Shown here piece by piece: positions 52,632-62,384 of a DNA stretch of 63,621 nt. Every line of letters begins with the position of its first letter. The stretch's first letter is position 1. Origin of the DNA: NORP240 sp038134485. Its GTDB lineage: Bacteria > Pseudomonadota > Gammaproteobacteria > Pseudomonadales > Pseudohongiellaceae. Position numbers and translations under genes: made by a program. Below the pieces are notes generated by a model. That model was not told where the DNA came from, ran no database searches, and saw only the letters and a list, made by a program, of their open reading frames with translations. Location: the NCBI GenBank assembly GCA_038134485.1, contig JAYPVG010000020.1, positions 1 through 63,621 of the forward strand. The letters are read 5' to 3'.

Positions 52632-53957
52632 TTAAGAAAGATCGAGCGGCCCGGTGCTGTAGGGCATGTCTTCCACCGGCATGCCCAGCTTGTCCAGCAT
52701 GGTCAAATGCAGGTTGCTGATGGGGGTGCCCTCGGGGTAACGAAGATGGCGACCACCCTTGATAGCGCCGGCACCGCCGCCAAACAGGACCAGCGGTAAT
52801 CCGCGGTTACTGTGCTGGTTACTGTCAGACATGCCCGCGCCATAAAGCAGCAGGATATTGTCCAGCAAGGTACCGTCCCCATCCGGTGTTGCATCCAGCT
52901 TGTCGAGGTAATAGGCAAACAGGCTGGTATGAAACTCGTTGATCTTGGTGACTTTCTCGTAAAGCACCGGATCGTCCCGGTGGTGCGAGGTCGGGTGATG
53001 CGAATCGGGCACGCCGATCTCGGCGAAAGTTCGACCACTCAACTCCCTGCCCAGCATGAAAGTGATCACGCGGGTCAGGTCAGTCTGATAAGCGAGCACC
53101 TGCAGGTCGAACATCAGCTTGGCGTGCTCCTCGTAGGTACCGGGTATACCGGACGGCTGCGTCAACTCTGGCAGCTCACGGTTACTCTGGGCCTCCGCCA
53201 TCTGAATACGCCGCTCCACGTCACGAACCGAATCCAGGTACTGATCCAGCTTTGCCCGATCGCCCGCGCCGACGCTGCGGTTCAATTCTGAAACGCGTTC
53301 GCTGATGGAATCAAGCAGGCTCTGGTCCTTCTTGATGCGCTGCAACCGCACTGTGGGATCGGTGGTACCTATATCGCCAAACAATCGTTCAAAAACCAGC
53401 CGCGGATTGGTTTCCATTGGCAGCGGCGTGAACTGGTCGCGCCAGGAAATGGTGCTGGTGTACTGGCAGCTGAAACCGATGTCGCAGGAACCGAACACAT
53501 CGTTCTGGTCCAGCGCGAGTTCGAGCGATCCCAGCTGGGTCTCGTTACCGTAGCGCTGTGCCACCAGCTGGTCGATGGACACCGAGGCCTGAAGATCGGA
53601 TTCGGTTCGCGCAGGAATCGCCCCGGTAAGGAAACGCGTGGACGCGCTGGCGTGCACCCCGGCGTTGCTTTGCGGACCGTTGAGCCCGCTGATCACCAGC
53701 ATCCGGTCCCGATAGTCGGCCATCGGCTGGAGAATGCGGGTAATTTCAAAATTGTTGCCCTCACCGGCAGGGGTCCACGCCTTCATCGCCATGCCGTTGG
53801 GCACGTAGACCACACCCAGTCGGCGGGTCCTCTCTGCCACCTGGGCATGGGCAGAGGACAGCGCCGGGATCATGCTGTCGAGCAGCGGCAATGCCAGACT
53901 GGCACCAAGACCACGAAGTACGGTTCGTCTGGACAGGGTTTTCCTGGTAATGATCAT
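52632..53957 (-). CDS. Tat-exported DUF1552 protein
   Basis: 441 aa. The twin-arginine signal LSRRTVLRGLGASLALPLLD precedes a cleavage site near SSAHAQ, so export is of a folded protein. The DUF1552 body has RRLGVVYVPNGMAMKAWTPA and ILLLYGAGMSDSNQHSNRGL and ends in a short LDLS tail. The family resembles sulfatase/alkaline phosphatase-like DUF1501 proteins in its order of motifs, but no activity is proven. Its start overlaps the DUF1592 stop by 4 bp (ATGA), a strong sign that the two products work together. Confidence 0.87.
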   Translation of the reverse strand: MIITRKTLSRRTVLRGLGASLALPLLDSMIPALSSAHAQVAERTRRLGVVYVPNGMAMKAWTPAGEGNNFEITRILQPMADYRDRMLVISGLNGPQSNAGVHASASTRFLTGAIPARTESDLQASVSIDQLVAQRYGNETQLGSLELALDQNDVFGSCDIGFSCQYTSTISWRDQFTPLPMETNPRLVFERLFGDIGTTDPTVRLQRIKKDQSLLDSISERVSELNRSVGAGDRAKLDQYLDSVRDVERRIQMAEAQSNRELPELTQPSGIPGTYEEHAKLMFDLQVLAYQTDLTRVITFMLGRELSGRTFAEIGVPDSHHPTSHHRDDPVLYEKVTKINEFHTSLFAYYLDKLDATPDGDGTLLDNILLLYGAGMSDSNQHSNRGLPLVLFGGGAGAIKGGRHLRYPEGTPISNLHLTMLDKLGMPVEDMPYSTGPLDLS

Positions 53958-56413
53958 AACTCGGTTCTCCGCATCTGGAATGGGGCGCTCTCTATCACGC
54001 CCAGTATAACTGACGACCAGCGATAGTCCGACTGCTCAGCATCGCGCACAATCGATCGTATCACCGGCATATCATAATAATCGACCCCGCGACCCAGCGC
54101 GTAAGTCAGCAGTTTTTCGGTTACCGTACCGACAAAATCGGCAGGCCGCTCCATGAGCATTGCCTGCAGGCCGTTGCGGCCGTCGAAGGCCGCGCCGTCG
54201 GGCAGCAAGCCTGATGCATCCACTACCTGCCCGGCGAAATTATCCCGCCATTTCCCCACCGCATCGTAGTTCTCCAGCGAGAAGCCTATCGGATCCATGG
54301 CCGCGTGGCAGACGCGACAGGCGGGATTCTCCCGGTGCTGAGCCATAGCTTCGCGCATGGTGAGTTGTCGCCCGTCGGCACTGGTCTCCAGGGCCGGCAC
54401 ATTGGGAGGCGGCTCGGGCGGTGGGGAACCGAGCAGGTTTTCCAGCACAAACTTGCCCCGCAATACAACCGAAGTCCGATTCGGATAGGAAGACACCGTC
54501 ATCAGGCTGCCGTGGCCCAGCAGGCCTCCGCGTTGCCGACCATCCAGGCTCACCTTGCGGAAATGACTGCCGTAGACTCCCGGTATCCCGTAATGCTGCG
54601 CCAGTCGCTCGTTAACGTAGGTGTAATCGGCACTCAGCAGGTCGGTAAGACTGAAGTCGGAACGTATCTGCTCGTCAATGAACAGCTCGGTTTCCTGCCG
54701 AAAGGCATCCCGAAGGTTCTCATCGAATTCCGGGAAAGCCGCGGGCAGCGGGTAGTGATTATCCAGGTTGCGCAGGTATAACCACTGACCGACGAAGTTT
54801 TTCACAAAAGCTTCGGATCGCGGACTCTCCATCATGCGCTGAACCTGTCGTTCCAGTTCGCCAGGCGCACGCAGCTCACCCCGCTCCGCCAAGGACAGCA
54901 GCTGCTCGTCCGGGCCACTGCTCCAGAGAAAGAAAGAAAGCCTGGAGGCCAGCTCGATATCACTGATCGCATACACGGTGCCCGGCTCGACGCCCGCAGG
55001 ATCCTGCTGAATCCGGAACAGAAAATCCGGCGCCACCAGGATGCGCTCCAGCGCGAATTGAATGCCGGTTTCAAAGCCGCCTTCCCGTCGGCCCTGCTCG
55101 AAAAACTGGTAGAGCTCCTGGATATCGCTTTCGCCGACTGGTCGGCGGTAGGCCTGACGCGCCAGAGTCCCGAGAATCTCCCTGGCGCAGGCCGGTTCCT
55201 CATCGGCGCTGTCGGGACTGCAGGTAAAGACCTTCCGGCGGCTCGGGGTATCACCCGGCCCGGCCACCGACAGGGGACCTTCTACCAGGATACTGCCGAC
55301 GCTGGGGTTGACGTCCGGCAGTTCGGTAACCGCCAGGTGGTAGCCAAACAATCGCGGTTGCAGAACACCCTCGTCTTCCCAGATTTCCCGCGGAAAGGTC
55401 GCACCAATGACTCGGGGACCGGCCTGCACCGGCATACGGACTTCAAACCCCTGTTCGGCAAATGCCATGCTCCATTCTTCCCAGTCGTCGCTGCCGCGAA
55501 TATTGCCAGCGTAACTGTATGGCGCAGGTGTTCCGGGTGCGTCACCGCCAAAATCGAAGACGTCCAGCAGCTCACCGTCGAGACTGAGCTCCAACTGATG
55601 TGACTGGTCGATGCCGCGAACGAAATCCACGTAATTGGTCTGCAGCTTGACGGTGATGCGGTAGTCGCCGTCGACGGGAAAATTGTGTTCGATCGCTGCT
55701 CCACCGCGGGAACCAAAAGGCAGCTCGTCGCTTAACCGGTCATCCTGGATGAGGTTCAGGGGGATCTCGTACGTTTTGATGGCCGCACCGCGAGGCGCCG
55801 CACCGACCGCCGTTTCAGCGATCTTGTGGGCGGCCGCAACGTAGCGCTCCATCAGCACCGGCGAAAGCGACAGCACCTCGGCATTGTTGTCGAAGCCATA
55901 CTGGTCTGGCGGATCAGCGGGAATCAGCTCATCGATGTCGATATCAAGCGCAAGCAGGTCCCGCACCACGTTCCGGTATTCTGTCTGGTTGAGCCGATGA
56001 AAGGCCTGGGTGCGACCCGGATCAGGCCGGGCCAGGGCTGCCAGGTCCAGTTCGGTCTCGAGCCAGCGTCGAAAATCGGTGTAGTCCTCGTGACCGGGAC
56101 GGGGGTTTTCCGGCGGCGGCATCAATCCAACACGCAGCTTGCGGACGACCTTTTCCCAGACTGCCGGATTTTCCGCCACGTTGTCCACGTTTTCGGTATC
56201 CAGGGTCAGTCCTAGACCACGCAGCTGAGTGAACAACAGCGATTCGCCTTCCACCGCCAGGCTGTTGACGATCCCCTGGTTATGGCAACCAATACAGAAC
56301 TGATCCAGCAGGGCGCGCTGCGGCGAAGCCCCGGTGGCAGACTGTTGCGCCTGTGCCGCCGGGAGAACTCCCCACCACAGCAGGCCGGCAATGATCGCAA
56401 GACTTGTTTTCAT
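53954..56413 (-). CDS. exported DUF1592/DUF1588/DUF1585 c-type cytochrome-like protein
   Basis: 819 aa with a signal peptide (1-22, cleavage near AQAQQ). Haem-c motif CIGCH (about 40-44) starts a cytochrome-like segment. DUF1587 (YRNVVRDLLALDIDIDELIP) follows. DUF1592 (RLSFFLWSSGPDEQLLSLAE) comes next, then DUF1588 (SYPNRTSVVLRGKFVLENL with the second haem motif CRVCH) and DUF1585 at the end. The combination is abundant in Planctomycetes and in some Gammaproteobacteria and has no assigned reaction. A periplasmic electron-transfer oxidoreductase is the best inference. It is first in the five-gene operon. Confidence 0.88.
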   Translation of the reverse strand: MKTSLAIIAGLLWWGVLPAAQAQQSATGASPQRALLDQFCIGCHNQGIVNSLAVEGESLLFTQLRGLGLTLDTENVDNVAENPAVWEKVVRKLRVGLMPPPENPRPGHEDYTDFRRWLETELDLAALARPDPGRTQAFHRLNQTEYRNVVRDLLALDIDIDELIPADPPDQYGFDNNAEVLSLSPVLMERYVAAAHKIAETAVGAAPRGAAIKTYEIPLNLIQDDRLSDELPFGSRGGAAIEHNFPVDGDYRITVKLQTNYVDFVRGIDQSHQLELSLDGELLDVFDFGGDAPGTPAPYSYAGNIRGSDDWEEWSMAFAEQGFEVRMPVQAGPRVIGATFPREIWEDEGVLQPRLFGYHLAVTELPDVNPSVGSILVEGPLSVAGPGDTPSRRKVFTCSPDSADEEPACAREILGTLARQAYRRPVGESDIQELYQFFEQGRREGGFETGIQFALERILVAPDFLFRIQQDPAGVEPGTVYAISDIELASRLSFFLWSSGPDEQLLSLAERGELRAPGELERQVQRMMESPRSEAFVKNFVGQWLYLRNLDNHYPLPAAFPEFDENLRDAFRQETELFIDEQIRSDFSLTDLLSADYTYVNERLAQHYGIPGVYGSHFRKVSLDGRQRGGLLGHGSLMTVSSYPNRTSVVLRGKFVLENLLGSPPPEPPPNVPALETSADGRQLTMREAMAQHRENPACRVCHAAMDPIGFSLENYDAVGKWRDNFAGQVVDASGLLPDGAAFDGRNGLQAMLMERPADFVGTVTEKLLTYALGRGVDYYDMPVIRSIVRDAEQSDYRWSSVILGVIESAPFQMRRTEL

Positions 56414-56601
56414 TGAAATTTTCTTTTTGTTTTCACAGGCTTAGCGCGAGGCGCGTGCCTGTTGTTAACCCCATAGGCTACCACTCGCGCTGCGGGGCTT
56501 AAAGCACTATTTTGCACGGTATCTCCGCTAAATTCGCTAAAAAAAGTGGCTCCGATAACCGGTAACGGCTATGCCTGCTCTGACTACCGGTTTCAGGACT
56601 G

Positions 56602-57720
56602 CTAGGCGTTTCTGCCGGTAGGATTCTCTACCGTGCCACACTGGTCGCCCAGGTAGCCGCCGCCACCGCAGTAGCTCATGTCCTGCAGCTGCAACAGAAT
56701 GCCGTCCGGGTCGGTAAAGTACAGCTCGGGCGTTCCCCCGGGGGCGCCACCGCGGTCCGGTCCCCGCATGGTCACGTAGGTCTGCAAGGGGCCGTTGGCG
56801 CCCCCCGCCTCACCCAGTACGGTCAATCCGTATCCCTCCAGCAGTGAGAAAATACGGTCAACATCGAAGTCTTCGATGTTCAGGCTGGCGTGATGGATAC
56901 GGCCCGCCAGAGGCGGCACTTCTGCCAGCGCCAGAAATTCGTTACCCGAACCGACCCGGAGGATCGGCATGGCACCCTGGTACGTGTCGATGGGAAGGCC
57001 AAACAGGTCCTGGTAAAACTGCACCGCCCGCTGCTGATCTTCAACAAACAGGGTAAAGTGATTGAATTCGCGCAGCGTAATCAGGCCCTCGGTGGGCGCA
57101 GGTTCCGGCGTGGCAAGGCACTCGTCTCCCTGCAAGCCGGCGCCCCCGCAGTAGCTGGTGTCCTGCAGTTGCACGACGATACCGTCGGGATCACCGAAAT
57201 ACAGCTCCGGGGAACCGCCAGGGGCGCCTCCAAACTCCGGCCCGCGCATTCTGACCCGCGACTGCAGGGAGCCGGACTGGCCGTTTGCTGCCACCCCATG
57301 CTCGGCCAGGATCTGGACCAGCCGAGCGTCGTCAAAATTGTCCACTGCCAGGCAATAGTGCGTAATACGCGGATTGTCGCTGGGCGATCCGCCAATAGCC
57401 ATAAACTGTGGACCGTCTCCGACCTGCAGTACGATCGTCTCCCCCTGGCGCGCCGCGATGGGCATGCCGAACAGCCCCTGGTACCACGCCAGCGATGCGG
57501 CGGGATCCGACACGTTCAGGGTCATGTGATTAATCGCGCGAACGGGAATCGGCGCGCCTGTTTGTGACGCAACCGCGGTCGTTGCGGTGCCGGTGCTGCT
57601 TTCACTGCCACAGCCGGTCAACGAGACAAGCGCCAGTGAACCCAGAGAACCGAGGAAGCGTCGGCGGTTGAGCTGAGGGTTGGGAGCAATGTTCGCGAGC
57701 TTTTTAGTGCCTGTTTTCAT
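56602..57720 (-). CDS. exported VOC-family protein with two glyoxalase-like domains
   Basis: 372 aa. Its N-terminus combines a twin-arginine-like RRRFLGSLGSLALVSLTGC with a lipobox (LTGC), so it may be an exported lipoprotein. Two vicinal-oxygen-chelate domains follow (about 60-200 and 215-360). Both share NHMTLNVSD/NHFTLFVED starts, GGAPGG(S/T)PELYF, and an identical SYCGG motif followed by a Gly. It stands apart from the minus-strand operon (188 bp) and is divergent from the haem-c/propeller gene across 319 bp. The metal ligands and substrate are not known. Confidence 0.82.
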   Translation of the reverse strand: MKTGTKKLANIAPNPQLNRRRFLGSLGSLALVSLTGCGSESSTGTATTAVASQTGAPIPVRAINHMTLNVSDPAASLAWYQGLFGMPIAARQGETIVLQVGDGPQFMAIGGSPSDNPRITHYCLAVDNFDDARLVQILAEHGVAANGQSGSLQSRVRMRGPEFGGAPGGSPELYFGDPDGIVVQLQDTSYCGGAGLQGDECLATPEPAPTEGLITLREFNHFTLFVEDQQRAVQFYQDLFGLPIDTYQGAMPILRVGSGNEFLALAEVPPLAGRIHHASLNIEDFDVDRIFSLLEGYGLTVLGEAGGANGPLQTYVTMRGPDRGGAPGGTPELYFTDPDGILLQLQDMSYCGGGGYLGDQCGTVENPTGRNA

Positions 57721-58039
57721 CGTTTTGTTACTCTCTTCTTATGGGCCCGGTCAAGGCTCTCACAGTAGAGGGTCACGCCAGTCTTTGCAAATCAGAACCG
57801 GTAAAATTGCCTTTATACACGGGATTACCGGGCTGTTTCTTGGCAATTCCGAAAAACCAAGAAAATTTATTATCACTATTTCGAAATCAGCATGTTGCCC
57901 GCCACTTCCCGTGCTCTAATAATTTGTAACTTGCGACTTCACCCCCACCGGCCTGGGGTGGTAGCCTACGATGCCACCACGGCGGAAAACGCCCGCGTTT
58001 CGACAGGACTGGTGAGAAAACCAATAAGAGGAGCCTTCG
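57721..58039. other. 319-bp divergent promoter region
   Basis: It separates the minus-strand VOC gene from the plus-strand haem-c/propeller gene, so it should contain both promoters. It is AT-richer in the middle (57850-57930). AAGAGGAG lies just before the plus-strand ATG at 58040. I see no defined operator. Confidence 0.45.
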
Positions 58040-60283
58040 ATGTTCTTGACCGGCAAAAAGCTTGTGGCAGGTATTGCCCGATTGCATCTTACAGTTCGAA
58101 AAACCGGCCATGCTTTTAGCCTGCTGGCCATGAGCGCCTTCGCCCTGACAGCCCATGGGCAACAGGCTAACAACTCCGACACGATCCAGGGCCTGGTGAC
58201 CAGCAGCAACGGTCCGGAAGCGGGTGTCTGGGTAATCGCGGAAACCGACGATACGCCAACTCACCTGACCAAGATCGTGGTCACCGATGACCAGGGCCGC
58301 TTCGTGCTGCCCGAGTTGCCGGAAGGCTTGTACAAGGTCTGGGTACGAGGCTACGGCCTGGTTGATTCCGACCCGGTTTTCCTGAGGCGTGGCTCTCAGG
58401 ACGTCACCCTGAAAACCTTTGTCGCTTCAGATCCCCTGCTGGCCGCCCAGGTATACCCTGCCAACTACTGGTATTCGCTGCTTGAAATTCCCGATGCCAG
58501 CGAATTCCCGGGTACCGGCGACAGCGGCAACGGCATCTCCGAGGGCATGCGCAGCCAGGCGCAATGGATAGACATGACCAAGCAGGGCTGCCAGCTTTGC
58601 CATCAGCTGGGTAACAAGGCCACCCGCACCCTGGACCACCTCAGCCACCTGGGATTCGAGACCAGTGTCGAAGCGTGGCAGTACCGGACCGCGATGGGTA
58701 TTCGTGGTCCCTTCATGGCGGCGTTTGCCGGTCGCTACGGACCCCGGGGCATGGAAATGTACGCGGACTGGACCGATCGTATTGCAGCGGGCGAAGTACC
58801 GCCGACGCCACCCCGCCCCGCGGGTACTGAACGCAACGTGGTCATCACCCAGTGGGACTGGGGCAACGAGACCTCCTACATTCACGATGAAATAACCACG
58901 GACAAGCGCGACCCGACCATCAACGCGGGTGGTCCTGTGTACGGCGTCGACGGTGGACATGGCACGCTGGTCGAACTGGACACCGAAACCAACGACTTCC
59001 GCACCATAGAGATTGCCGTCAAGGACAACTCGGATAATCCCGCGCTCACCCGCTTTGCCCAGCAGTTCCCGGTGCCATCCGCCTACTACGGCAGTGAGGC
59101 CCTGTGGACCGGGCCAGCCGATCCGCATAACCCGATGTTCGACGAACTGGGGCGGGTCTGGATGACCACCAAGGTACGCGGCAATACCTTGCCGGAGTGG
59201 TGTCAGCAGGGTTCTTCCAACAGGTACGCGCAGTACTACCCGACCCGGCGCAGTGAACGCCAGGCTTCCTACTACGATCCTGCTACCGGCGATTTCGGCC
59301 TGATCGACACCTGTTTCGGTACCCACCACCTGCAGTTCGGCTTCGATGACGACCGCATGCTGTATTTCAGCGGCGGCGGCGATGTCATCGGCTGGATAAA
59401 CACCCGCCTTTATGACCGCACCGGGGATGAGCAACTCGCCCAGGGCTGGTGTCCCATGGTGGTGGATACCAACGGCGACGGCCGCATCACCAAACCCTGG
59501 AACCAGCCGGTCGGACCGCTGCGCAGCCAGAACGAGGGTGGCGGCGGCGAGGAGCTGGTCGATTTTGACCCGGCTCTCGATACCCGCATGAGCCCCGGCA
59601 GTTACGGCATCATCGTGGATCCGGTGGACAACGTCGCCTGGGGAGCGGGCACCGAGTTTCCGGGACGGATCTATCGTATGGACATCGGCGACAATCCGCC
59701 GGAAACCTGTATTACCGAAGTTTACGAGTTACCGGTAATCGACGGCGAAGTGCAGGGTTTCGGTCCCCGCGGCCTGGATGTGGACAAGAACGGTATCGTC
59801 TGGACCGCGCTGTCCGGCAGCAGTCACCTGGCCAGCTTCGATCGCAGCAAGTGCCGGGTGCTGAACGGCCCGACGGTAGTCGATTCTCAGCATTGCCCGG
59901 AAGGCTGGACCCTGTACCAGTCGCCCGGTCCCAATCTCAAGGGCACCGACGTCAGGGCCGACTTTCACTACTACAACTGGATTGACAACTACAACACCCT
60001 CGGGCTCGGTGAAAATGTCCCCATCGCAACCGGTTCGGGGTCCGACTCCCTTAAAGTGCTGATCCCGGAAACCGGCGAATGGGTGGTGATGCGAGTTCCC
60101 TATCCACTGGGCTTCTATTCCCGAGGTCTTGACGGCCGTATCGATGATCCGGATGCTGGCTGGAAGGGCCGTGGAGTATGGGCCAACTACGGCACCAACT
60201 TTCTCTGGCACACCGAAGGCGGCAAAGGCACCAGCAGCAAAATGGTCAAGTTTCAGATTAGACCTGACCCCCTGGCAAATTAA
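58040..60283 (+). CDS. exported carboxypeptidase-regulatory-like / haem-c / beta-propeller protein
   Basis: 747 aa. A signal peptide (cleavage near AHGQQ, about 40) leads to a carboxypeptidase-regulatory-like beta domain (about 50-125: GPEAGVWVIAETDD, then GRFVLPELPEGLYKVWVRGY). CQLCHQ at 184-188 is one c-type haem motif. The rest is repeat-rich with streptogramin-lyase-like propeller blades (GPRGLDVDKNGIVWTALSGS followed by SHLASFDR). This architecture recurs beside PQQ dehydrogenases in environmental Gammaproteobacteria. Electron transfer from the PQQ enzyme (gene 70 bp downstream) is a reasonable inference, unproven. Confidence 0.78.
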   Translation: MFLTGKKLVAGIARLHLTVRKTGHAFSLLAMSAFALTAHGQQANNSDTIQGLVTSSNGPEAGVWVIAETDDTPTHLTKIVVTDDQGRFVLPELPEGLYKVWVRGYGLVDSDPVFLRRGSQDVTLKTFVASDPLLAAQVYPANYWYSLLEIPDASEFPGTGDSGNGISEGMRSQAQWIDMTKQGCQLCHQLGNKATRTLDHLSHLGFETSVEAWQYRTAMGIRGPFMAAFAGRYGPRGMEMYADWTDRIAAGEVPPTPPRPAGTERNVVITQWDWGNETSYIHDEITTDKRDPTINAGGPVYGVDGGHGTLVELDTETNDFRTIEIAVKDNSDNPALTRFAQQFPVPSAYYGSEALWTGPADPHNPMFDELGRVWMTTKVRGNTLPEWCQQGSSNRYAQYYPTRRSERQASYYDPATGDFGLIDTCFGTHHLQFGFDDDRMLYFSGGGDVIGWINTRLYDRTGDEQLAQGWCPMVVDTNGDGRITKPWNQPVGPLRSQNEGGGGEELVDFDPALDTRMSPGSYGIIVDPVDNVAWGAGTEFPGRIYRMDIGDNPPETCITEVYELPVIDGEVQGFGPRGLDVDKNGIVWTALSGSSHLASFDRSKCRVLNGPTVVDSQHCPEGWTLYQSPGPNLKGTDVRADFHYYNWIDNYNTLGLGENVPIATGSGSDSLKVLIPETGEWVVMRVPYPLGFYSRGLDGRIDDPDAGWKGRGVWANYGTNFLWHTEGGKGTSSKMVKFQIRPDPLAN

Positions 60284-60353
60284 CAGAACCCGGTGTCCGC
60301 GGCTGGCCTGCACGTCATAATGACGGTCGGGCCGTCCGGACCCGGCAGGCTAA

Positions 60354-62363
60354 GTGGCAATGACAACAACTCTCCAAACAAGTAATCACCCGGCTATCCG
60401 TAACTTTCCCGCTGCCCTGATAGCCGCGGCTTTACTGCTCTGGGTGAATCCTGGCGCGAACGCCCAGCAAGGCAGCAATAACGGACAGTGGACCAGTTAC
60501 GCATCCGATGCCGGTTCCACCAAGTACACCAGTCTCGATCAGATCGATGAAGACAATTTTGACCAGCTGGAAATCGCCTGGCGCTGGCAGACCATAGACG
60601 CCGACCTGGATTTTGCCGAACTGCTCGGTGCCGACGTGGAGGTTGGCGTGGGCCGACTGCAGGGTACACCGCTGATGGTGGACGATGTGCTGTACATGTA
60701 CACCGCCTTGAACCAGGTAGCCGCCCTCGATGCCGCCAGCGGCGCAGTGCTGTGGACTCACGACCCCCAGGTTTACAGGTCCGGTTCACCCATCAGTCCC
60801 CTTGGCTTCCACCACCGGGGCGTGGCCTGGTGGAGTGACGGTGAACAGTCCCGCGTGCTGGCTGCCACCAACGACGGCTATGTCATTTCCCTGGTGGCGG
60901 AAACCGGCCAGGTCGACACCAGCTTTGCCGGCGGGCGCATCGATCTTACCGAGGGCATCCCGAGGGCGGACCGCAATGTCATGGACTGGCAGGGAGCCCA
61001 GCCGCTGGGCTCGGTATCCCCACCCGTCGTTGTCGGCAACATCCTGGTGGTGCAGCAGATCACCTCCAACAGACCCCACTACAAGGAACGTCCGCCGACC
61101 TGGGTCCGCGGCTTCGATATTCCCACTGGCGAGCTGGTGTGGACCTTTCATACCATCCCACAGCAGGGCGAATATGGCGTGGAGACCTGGCAGGAGGAGT
61201 CCTGGCGCTACACCGGAAACGGTGGCGTATGGACCATGATGAGCGCCGACCTGGACCTGGGGTACGTCTACCTGCCTACGGAAGCGCCGACCAACGATTT
61301 CTATGGCGGGCACCGGCCTGGCGACAACCTGTTCACCCAGAGCCTGGTCGCACTCGACGCCCGCACCGGTGAACGTGTGTGGCATTTCCAGATGATCCAC
61401 CATGGTATCTGGGACTACGACACGCCGGCTGCGCCCAACCTCATCGATATCACCGTGGACGGCAGGGAAATCAAAGCTATTGCCCAGGTGACCAAGCAGG
61501 GATTCACCTACGTATTCGACCGGGCCACCGGAGTGCCTGTTTGGCCGATTCCGGAACGCCCGGTACCGCAGGGACTGATTCCCGGCGAGCGAACCTCGCC
61601 GACGCAACCCTTTCCCAGCAAACCGCCTGCGTTCGCCCCGCAGGGTTTAACGGAAGACGACCTGATTGACTTCACGCCCGAACTGCGCGCCGAAGCCCTG
61701 GGCATTCTCGAGGAATACACCTGGGGCCCGCTGTTCACGCCGCCGAGCCTGTCGGACAACGGCGGTAACCGGGGTACCATTCTGCGCCCGGGCGCCGGTG
61801 GCGGCGCCAACTGGTCCGGCGCCGGAATCGATCCGCAGACCGGCGTGCTGTTCGTGCCTTCGGCGGATAATCCGACAGTGCCGTTTATGGCAACCCTGGG
61901 GGCTGGCGAATCCAATTTCCGATATACCCGGCTGTCCAACCAGGGCGTCCGGGGCCCGCAGGGATTGCCGATTCTCAAACCGCCCTATTCCACGGTAACT
62001 GCCATCGATCTGAATCGGGGCGAAATACTGTGGCAGGTTCCGAACGGCACGGATTCGCCGCGGGTGGAAAACCATCCGGCCCTGCAGGGCATCGAACTGC
62101 CGCCCCTGGGTGGCGGCGGACGACACCCGGTGCTGGTCACGTCCACCCTGCTGATCCACGCCCAGACCACCGGTGAGGGACCGAAGCTGGTGGCCAGGGA
62201 CAAAGCGTCAGGCCGCGAGGTCGGCTCTATCGACCTGCCTGCCAACGCCAGTGGCGCACCCATGAGCTATTCGGTAAACGGCAGACAGTTTATCGCGCTC
62301 AGCATTCAGAACACGCCCGCCGCGGAACTGATCAGCCTGGCCCTGCCCGACAGCGCCCGCTAG
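60354..62363 (+). CDS. PQQ-dependent dehydrogenase (quinoprotein, soluble glucose-dehydrogenase-type)
   Basis: 669 aa with a signal peptide (cleavage near GANAQQ). The eight-bladed quinoprotein propeller is seen in QWTSYASDAGSTKYTSLDQI, FQMIHHGIWDYDTPAAPNLI, and GFTYVFDRATGVPVWPIPER. It contains no cysteine, so it lacks both the haem-c domain and the disulfide ring of alcohol dehydrogenases. This places it nearest the glucose-dehydrogenase-like quinoproteins. It starts with GTG 60354 or ATG 60360. It oxidises a periplasmic alcohol or sugar, with the substrate open. No pqq biosynthesis gene is in the window. Confidence 0.88.
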   Translation: MAMTTTLQTSNHPAIRNFPAALIAAALLLWVNPGANAQQGSNNGQWTSYASDAGSTKYTSLDQIDEDNFDQLEIAWRWQTIDADLDFAELLGADVEVGVGRLQGTPLMVDDVLYMYTALNQVAALDAASGAVLWTHDPQVYRSGSPISPLGFHHRGVAWWSDGEQSRVLAATNDGYVISLVAETGQVDTSFAGGRIDLTEGIPRADRNVMDWQGAQPLGSVSPPVVVGNILVVQQITSNRPHYKERPPTWVRGFDIPTGELVWTFHTIPQQGEYGVETWQEESWRYTGNGGVWTMMSADLDLGYVYLPTEAPTNDFYGGHRPGDNLFTQSLVALDARTGERVWHFQMIHHGIWDYDTPAAPNLIDITVDGREIKAIAQVTKQGFTYVFDRATGVPVWPIPERPVPQGLIPGERTSPTQPFPSKPPAFAPQGLTEDDLIDFTPELRAEALGILEEYTWGPLFTPPSLSDNGGNRGTILRPGAGGGANWSGAGIDPQTGVLFVPSADNPTVPFMATLGAGESNFRYTRLSNQGVRGPQGLPILKPPYSTVTAIDLNRGEILWQVPNGTDSPRVENHPALQGIELPPLGGGGRHPVLVTSTLLIHAQTTGEGPKLVARDKASGREVGSIDLPANASGAPMSYSVNGRQFIALSIQNTPAAELISLALPDSAR

Positions 62364-62384
62364 CCAACAACGGATCGGGATCAG

